A DNA stretch of 64,000 nt, from assembly GCA_008828725.1 (NCBI GenBank), contig MEHQ01004360.1, forward strand, positions 135,125-199,124, given 5' to 3'. The translations under genes were made by a program, and so were the position numbers. Source of the DNA: Saccharina japonica. Taxonomy: Eukaryota > Sar > Phaeophyceae > Laminariales > Laminariaceae. The notes under the pieces were generated by a model. It ran no database searches, was not told the origin of the DNA, and worked only from the letters and a program-made list of their open reading frames with translations. Below are positions 35,463 through 44,400 of this stretch, piece by piece (the first letter of the stretch is position 1; each line of letters begins with the position of its first letter).

Positions 35463-38400
35463 CTTGGTTGCTTGGTTGCTCGGTCGATCTCTGCCGACCG
35501 GTCGGAGCTGTCGGCGAAAGCTGTCACATGAAGGGAGGAGGGTCAAGTGAATTTCATTAGAGCGGCCGGCGGTACCCGCGACTGGCTCAGCGATAAACCG
35601 GCAGCAGCCTAGTAGCGGTGCTGCTTATAGTGCTATACACTCGAACGTTTCGTTGCGTTGGTCGCTATCCCTTAAAATGGGCCCCTCTTTAAAAACAAAT
35701 CTTCCTTGAAAGGGATCCCAAAGGGGTTTCTATCAACAGACGAATTAAAAACACGAGTCATCACCTCACAAAGAGTTCCCCACATTGTCTCGCTTTACCT
35801 TGCTACACAATAAAAGGGTTCGCGCTGTTTGGCTTGTACCGGTACTGTTGAGCTGTAGCGTATTCATAGAAGCCTGGGGGAGTGTCGGAGTAAGGGGACT
35901 CTGGCGGCGGTTCACATGCCGGAGGGGGGAGGCGTGCACACTTGGCGGATGTTTTGTGTGGAGTATTATTTCTTAGACTTAAGGCTATTTTTTTTCCCGT
36001 CTATTGTCCTTATTCTTGGTATGAGTAGACGCTATCAAGACGGTTTCGCTGCTTCTTTCACTACGTTTGTACTTCGGTACGATCGCGTGTCTATGCCATA
36101 TAGCTATGCGTGGCAATATTTCGTGGCACGTGGCTATGAAGGGCGGGCAGGGGCGCTCCAGCGTTTTGCTGCCATGTGCCACGTAATATCGAAGGCAATA
36201 TTACAAGTGTTTCTGACGGCGGATGCTGCCCGGTTGGCTTCGTCGAATAACTTGTGGGGAGGTGGTACATGTAAAGCGCTCCTCATGTTGCTACAAAGCT
36301 ACGAGTACTCGTAAGTACTTGAGAAAAAAATCTTTGAAACTCCGGTCCAATTGGCGAGAGCAGCAGGAACTACTGTACATTTCTGCTGTAGGGTGACTGT
36401 ATCTACTCCACCTATTTACTGTTTCTAAACGAAACAAAACCCTGACCGATGGCTCCTGATTTTTTTTTTTGACGATCTCCTCCCTGCTCTGCCCTGTCCC
36501 CCCCCTTCCCATATTTGCCCCTGCTTGGTGTTCGTTGCGCGCCTTGCGCCGCCTGCCCACCCTGTGCTTGCCGCCTTCATCGCCGTGGTCACTGCCGTCT
36601 GTCGCGTCTTTTTACTCCCACAGCATCTACATCCCCGCCCTGCCCGACTCGGCGGACAAGGAAGCCGTGCGCAGCCTCTTCAGCGGCCTCATCGAGGCAC
36701 AGCGGTGAGCTAGCATACCAGTTGAATCCTCCCTCTTTTAACCCTGTTGGCACTTGACCCCTTCAGAACTTGGCCCCACATGTTTGGGGACAAACTACTT
36801 GGAATTAGTGTCGGATGTTTTTTTCAGTTCCGTGTGGGTTAGATTAGGAAGAGAGAACAGGTGGACGATTACAGCCGTCATCGACGACTTGATGATTGGG
36901 GGGACGATACAGGTTGATGTCTGAGCTACGAAGCAAGGAGTCATGGGTACGACATAGGTGCAGGCGAGCATGATCCTACCCGTACTACGTACGAGTACTC
37001 GGCGCTCACACTACTCGTGGACGGTTGGTGAACTATTAAAGGCGACCATAGTGAATATATAGGTGGACCCACGGTACAGACAAAAACTGTATATTTACCC
37101 ATTTTTACTGACAATATGTGGTCCTATTTACTATGATCCCTCGTAGGAGATTTTTTTTTTTTGTCGGGCGCAATCTCCGGGTCTCAGAAGAGTTCATCAC
37201 CCAGATTAGATTTGGCGACGCATAAGGATTCATAACCCAGATTAGGTTCGGTGACGCATGACACGAGTACACCCCCCCTCTTCCCCCCCCCCGCACTACA
37301 ATACAACTACCAGGGACCGGTAGTAGTTGAAGACCAAGAAAGGTCTTGACGCGCTCAAAAAGACGTGTAACCGGTGTACTCTTGATAGCCTATCTGCGGG
37401 ACAGCTTATTCGTTGCGCTGCGTGCGCCGAGTGTGTGCGAAGCATGCATGCGTGTACATGTCGGGCCTCCATCGTGTTTTTTTTCTTCTTTTTTTTTCTT
37501 TCTGTTGAAAGGGTCGTTCGGCACGAAACAGTTGCGCGTGGTTTTGATACGAAGCAGTCGTACGGGTGCTTGACGCTGTAGTGGTAGTCTAGACGTGTGA
37601 ATACAGGTTCCTGGATTTGACCCTCGCTGGTGTTCATTGGTGTTCATTCGTACACAAGAGTCATTTCTTACATAGCTTCCGAGATTATAACTTATTTTGA
37701 CTGTTGCCCATTCGTTCGGCCATTTCTGTTCTCTCACGTCTTTCTAGAAAAACGAACATAAAACACGAACGTAACAAAAAAGAACGTTGAGAGTTGTGTA
37801 TTAATAGACGGTAGGGGCAAAATGGAATGCAATGAAAAGTGGTCGGGAATGCGTTTCACGCCCGCGCCAGCACCCCTTTCAACGTGAGAGATGATGAAAG
37901 TCACAACCGCGATCCTCGTTTTTCTCGCTCGGCTATTCTGTCCTCCGCTCTCTAGTGGTGACGCGATGTGGTGTTGACTAAAAAAAACTCTCCTTCTTAT
38001 GTACTGTAGTAGAGGATGCAGCTCACCCTTCCTTCCGTGCGACTCGCCCAACACCTCACCGCGCTTGTAGCAAGAAGCAATGTCATGCCTGGTCGGTGAA
38101 AACCCGACGTGCTCCGTCCCGGCATTGTAGGGATGCGCGGATCTATGGTCATAAAACTACGGCCATGTATGACATGAGTACNCCCCCCCCCCCCCCCTAT
38201 TTACCCCCCACCCGCCCGTCATCCTCTTTTGAACCCCACCCATGTTTGGGAACAATACTAGTTGGTTTTATTACGGGCGAAGCAAGTTGCTTGCACGGCT
38301 TCTTAGAACTAGGGAACCCCTCTTCAGTTTTGAGCGGGCGGTGGGTGAAGCCGGTGGTCCTGTATTAGAGAATCTGAGCCCGGAGATTTGCGCCGTCCAA

Positions 38401-41400
38401 CTGAGAACCTCCGATTTTTTTCGTGTTGCCCACCTCCACCAGCGCCTACAGAAGTTTCAGTTTTTTCATGTGACAAAATATGTGTATGTATATTAGTGGT
38501 TTGTGTGCGTGTGTGTGCTGTGTGTGTATGCGTGCGTGCGCGTGTTGTTCACATGAAACCGCTCTTTCTATATATGTACGCGTCGAAATAATGCACACCC
38601 GGTGACCGTGCTGATTACTTCATCGTAAAGAGACTAGAGAGGTACTTCATCGTAAAGAGACTAGAGAGGTATGAATACAATGCTTGCAGTGTCAGGTGTG
38701 TATTAGCTGGTAGTGGATGTATATATACAAAATATTAACCAGCGCGAGTTCCTCGTAGCGACATGTACCCTATATATCACTCCGTCCCGAAGTATCAGCA
38801 ACAATTGGGTCGAATACAATCTATAAAAACGAGCGTTATATTTGGGAACAAATTCGTGTCTTATTTTTTTATGCCGGAAAAATATTTTCTGCAGTGGTAA
38901 AGACTAACTGGCTGTATGTAGGCGATGGTTCATATGTTTGACGTGCGCGGTGTTACTCGTTCGTTCGACTGTTGTCTGTTGTCGTCGACGTCGTGTTTCA
39001 GGGTTGACTTGCGCCAGCGGCAAGATGGCAGCCGGTACGCCTTCGTGGAGTTCGGAGACTGCCAGCACGTGCAGGAGATCATGTCCTCGGGCCCCTTCAC
39101 CTTGGACGACCAGACGGTAAGTGCTGAGTCTTGTTTTTTGTCTTTTCCTTTCTTGTCTTTTCTTGTTTGGTGAGGTACTGATTTTGTGTCATTTGTCGTG
39201 TTTTGGTGGTTATTCGTTTTGCTTGTCTGCTCTTTTTGATCATCCTTGGCTTGGCTTGTACTGGTGTTTTTCTTGTGTTTTATGTCTTGTCCTTTGCTTC
39301 ATCCTTGTTCTTGTATTTTTTATTTTGCTCGTCTTGTATTGTATTGTATTGTACTCTGGTGTGGTTTTGTTTGGTGTGTGTAGCACGCAACAACGCAAGA
39401 AGACTACTTTTAATAGGCTGGGGAATTGAGGCCGTCAGGTCCAGCGAAATCTTTTTTGTTTTCATTTTTTTTTCAGGTATATACTTCACAGACTGTTGAC
39501 CTCGTGGGTTTTCTTGTCTTGGTGTTTTTCGTTCATTTTTTACCGGTACCGTTCCTTCGAAAAACTAAAGAGGAAGAAGAATATCACTGTTTTTACAAAG
39601 TTTCACTTACAGTGATGGAACGAAACATGACAAAATCCTATTTGTTTCTCTCTCGGACGGACAGATGACCCCTATAGAACCTAAGCCGTAGCTTTTACTG
39701 AGGAAGAGGAACAGTTGGGTGGCACCCGCTCGTGCTGTGCTTGGTTCGCCCTGCCGCTCTCGCGTGGAGTACTGTTGATCTTTTGGTACAGGAAAAACAT
39801 ATCCCACTCTCATTCCATACCCCGTCCCTTGTGCGTGGAGTTGTTTTCCAAGTCTTATTAACCCTGATATACTGGAAGAAAGGAGCCCTCACTTATTCGA
39901 AAATATGTACGAAGGCGTTTCCCGCACAAAAAGCGGGCGCGGTTCTGAAAGGGTACATGCTACTCGTATTGTAACGGTGTGAACAAGTTATTGGCCGGCC
40001 AATCATCATGTTCGACCGCCAAAACCTACTCTTTTTTTCCATTTTAGCTGCGGGGACTGCAGAGACGGAGTCGGGTATATCGTAAGAGTAAGGGGGGCCC
40101 GACCCGATCCGTGAGAGTTTACAATTTTTTCCCGACCCGACCCGTGACAGTTCGAAAACTTGCTGACCCGACTCGCTGGTCGGGTCATGGCCCCGAAAAA
40201 AGCCTTGCTCAATTTCAAGCATGTGTAGTTTATCTTTAGAAGGGAGTGCGTTTTTCAGGGGGATTGACTGCTTCGTATACAGTACGCGCGATCGAAGTAT
40301 CACACTCAGCTACGTAGCAAAGATGGGTTTCGACGAAATCCTGAATCTCACAGCTGTTGTTTTTGAGAATTCATAGCTGAAGTGTTTCTTAGTTTATTAT
40401 TAATATATATTGCTGCATGCGCGTTTTTGGGGACAGTACTATCTCGGATGTGGTGTGGGGTTCATTTTTTTCAACTACGTCGTGAAAAGGTTTTAAGGCG
40501 CCGTGACGGTTTTGAATGCTCTCCCGAGATCTGGTGGGGTCTTGCACCTCTCACGACCGGAGACTCGATCGTCCGTCCCCGTGTTCTACCTTAGTACTTG
40601 GTACTGCTGCTGTTGTACCAGGTGCCAGGTTTTATGCCAGTCTGATCGTTAGTGTAAAAGGTTTTGATCATGTTTACGACCAGACCGTGGTACCTTTTGA
40701 TACCTTTTTTCTGGACGGGAACATAAAGAGCGTTTACACACTAATATGAAGACCAAACGGTCCTTACATTTCCGCCCAAAATGGTTCTGGTTTATTACAG
40801 CGCCATACGACTGGTCATATATACCTGGTATAGAACTATTAAAAACTATAAAGTCGTTTGGATTGGTCGGTTTTACTTGCCCGGTTGGCTACCTTTTTTT
40901 CTTTTTCTTCTAGCTTTTCAAATTTTTTTTTTTCTTCGTGTTGTGCGTAATTTTCGCCGGGTCGCTATATGTACGAGGTTGTAGTCTGGTACGAGGAACG
41001 GGCGCCTGCTGTGTTCTCCCTTTTCAGCTTGCGACAGACACCCCCCCGGGATTTCAAGTCAAACCACAAATCCGAAGGGGAACCCTGTATTCCTTACATA
41101 TGCTCTATATGAACTCTACGTAGACTACTCGTAATCGTATACCGGTATATAACGTAATTGGTTTTGGTGTCTGTACTAGTAGGGGCGTGCTCGACACACG
41201 CCCCTTGAACGAGCACTGCGCCCAGCTGACCCCCGTCGCACAGCATTTCCCGCTATGCATACATTGAACGCTAACCCCTGCTACTGTGATTGCTACTAAT
41301 GGCGTTGTGTACTCTTTGATGTGGTACTCTAAATGTAGTATGTTGTACTAAATACCTGACGTACGGTAGAGCTACTGCAGTACTTGGAATGTCTAGACGC

Positions 41401-44400
41401 TTGACCGATCGTCTCCCAAGGAGCACTTCCTCTTGCTCCTTCCCCCCCCCCCCCCCCCCCACCATGCGCGCTATTCCTGATGCGCACAATGAACACGTAC
41501 CCCCACCGGTAATATTGTCACGGCAAAGGAGCAGAAGGTTGTGCATGTTTTACCCTACGGTGCTACGGCAGCAGCATTTCGTAAAATTGTGTGTTGGACA
41601 ACCTCAAAGGCATTCGATAGTACATGCCAGGCTATATATATATATTGTTTCTACACATGGTTTGTTCCTCCTTTCACGGCGATTGTGGCCGAAAACACGT
41701 TCTCATCTTGCCCCCCCCTCTTCTCCTCGTCCTTACCCCCCCCCCCTCCTCTTCTTCCTCTCCTCCTCTCCCCCCCCCTCCTCCTTCTCCTCCTGTCCCT
41801 GCATGTATCCGTCCGCCCACCCCTTCATCTATCGCTTTGCTTGCATCGCCTGCGTCTCGTTCCCGCAGCTCGAGCTCGAGGAGCGGACATCTGTCGCCCG
41901 GGTCCGCCCCCACCGCGAGCGCAACGAGGAAGGTGGCGAGGCTAACGGTGGCGGCGGCGGTGGCGGGCGTGGGCGCAACAGGGGTCGCCGTGGAGGTGGC
42001 GGAGGCGGCGACGGAGAGTACGGTGGAGGCGGTGGCGAGAACGGGGAGGAGGGAGGCGAGGGGCGGGGGCGCCGCGTGCCTCCCGTGGCGGAGCACTCTG
42101 TATACATCAAGGGTTTCCCCGACACCACGTCTGAGGATGACATCCGCGCTGAGGTTTGTGTCTGTGTGTGGTCTTGACATGAAACCGTTATTTTCTGTAT
42201 ACCCGTCGACATGGAGCACACCCAGTGTCCGTGCCGATTTCTTTATATTAAACCGGTCTTGCTATATATACCCGTGGACATCTAGCACACCCAGTGTCCG
42301 TGCCGATTCTTTACGTTGAACCGGTCTTGCTATATATGTACCCGTCGACATCCAGCACACCCAGCAGTGTCCGTGCCGATTCTTCATCCCTAGAGAGATT
42401 CAAGCTCTGTGGTCACAAAACCCACACGACACAGAGAGATATGTACTATTAATAATACACTATCATGGACACGGAACATGAGAAAAATAGTGAGCTCGCA
42501 GAAAAGGATTTTATGACTAGTATCTGGTTTTCGTTCGCTAACGAAGAAATTAAGCCAACTCTCTCTTATGATACGTGGTGACGTACTATTAATGTTAATA
42601 CTACTCTTGTATGTAGTTGTGAGCCATGGTAAGGTGCGTTTTTCGGAGGATATGCATTGAAGAATACAACACGAAGTACCGCTATGATTATACGACGACA
42701 AAGGGAATTCGTTTGTTTGCTTTTTTGATGCTCGGTAGACTATTTTGATCGATTATTTTAGGGGATTTGAGCCAAATGTGAGAAACAACTGCAACGAGAG
42801 AGGAAGGACTAATTGTAAATAAAATACTCCGTAGAAAGTTCCACGATATTTCGGGGGAATCAGCTACTATGAGAAACATCATCATCGTCATCGTGACTTG
42901 GGCATTTGGGTATGATAAGTTCATGTGATGTATGGGAGAGGGTTGCGGGATGAGCTATAATGTGAGAAACATCATCGTCATCGTGACAAGTGTCCACGGT
43001 ATGATGAGTTCATGGTGGCATATGGAAGAGGGGCCAGCGCGTTGGGGAAAAAAGTTTTTTTTTTTTTTTTTCTTCCCCCTTGTGTTTTCGGTGAAGTGTG
43101 ATTTGGTGAAGTTGGTTGTTTTGTTGTTTGTGGTGGTGGGAGAGGTGGACGGAGCATGAAGACACCAAACAGTTAGTATACTTGGGAGTACGGACAAATG
43201 TAAATGGTACGTGCCCGTTTCCTGGGGCATGCGCGTTATTTTTTTTGGCGGGGCCGGGAGAAAGGTGAGGAAGTTGCACGCGGTCGGTTGACGTTTGGCC
43301 AGAGACGAGAGATAGGAAAAGGGAGGCAAGGTATCGGAACATTTTTTGGACTGCGTACGTAGTAGGCTTGTCTTTCGTTCGATAGTAATACAAGCATATG
43401 TACCTCTCCATAATGAAGCTGTGTTCAGCCCAATCACGCTGCTCTATTTCCCCCAAACATGCGTTCCATGGAGCATGTCAAGGATCACTTGCCGCTCCAC
43501 TTAACTCCAGATTTCCTGCTTTCAATCTTCGCCAAAAACGAAGTATTACGTTGAAACTCTTAAGTCTGCACCCTTAAGATTCGTCATATATACAAATTGC
43601 AGTTTGACACTCACAGACCTCCTGACACTCACAGATCTCCAGCTCGTTATGTAGATATTTCGGGGCAGACATATTCCTGATTTATCTGATCTGTAAAGAT
43701 CTGTGAAGATCTACAGATCATGTTGGTAGGGTGGGATCTGTATGGCACAGCTCTTACGCACATGTTTTTCTGGGGTGGGATCTGTATGATTCGGCTCTCG
43801 CACACATACTCGTCTACCGCAAAAACAGAATCTAGATGATGTACGTAATGATCTGTAGATGATCTGTCCGATTTGTGGATGTGCAGTATTACGAGGACCA
43901 TAATAAATAGGGACCTACGGTACAAAAACCTACCAGGTACTATGACCGGAAATATAAGGATCATTTCGATTACATGTTAATGTAGAAATGGTGCTTATAT
44001 TACCGGTCATTGTGGTACATATTTCCGTATTTTTACCAACAATATTTGGTCCTACCAGGTATTTACTACTGTATTATCCCCCGTGTTTGTGGTCCCTCTA
44101 TAGTGCCGGTTGCCCGCTATAGTGCCTGTGAAATCGCTTGACACACATGGGATTATCCAAGTCTGGTGGTGTGCGGAGTAGTGCCGCTTGCCGCTATAGT
44201 GCCGGTGTTTGGCTGGCGCATACAGGCACTATTGAGGGACCGACACTACTGCTGTAGTTTGGTTCGCCGAGATGGGGGGAAAAACGGTTGTTTTTCGTGA
44301 GTATCCGCTAGTTGCCTCCCTTCTCTATGTTGCTGTAAATGCACAGAAGGAAAATGGCGTGCCTTGGTGCCGCCGTTGCTGGTTTTGTCTCGTGTTGCGT

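Larger units (their letters stand above)
23201..36623 (+). other. Intron 2 of the RRM gene, 13.4 kb
   Basis: No coding exon of the RRM gene is needed here, since exons 2 and 3 join in phase. The intron holds two piggyBac-like MITEs, family C repeats (29168-30320), TIR element T3 (27672-27946), a GGTCCCT-ended MITE (30464-30632), a 70-bp tandem pair at 28310-28430, an 80-bp tandem pair at 30700-30860, a CTC-rich tract near 34850-34990, an (ATTG)n run near 35425-35462 and many TACCTGGTA motifs. The longest frame (26905-27618, 237 codons) has no recognised domain. Confidence 0.7.

Noticed and set aside
41624-42319. Other-frame and antisense long frames over RRM exon 5
   Set aside because: They arise from the Gly/Arg-rich code and the pyrimidine tract; only the phase-matched + frame joins exons 4 and 6.
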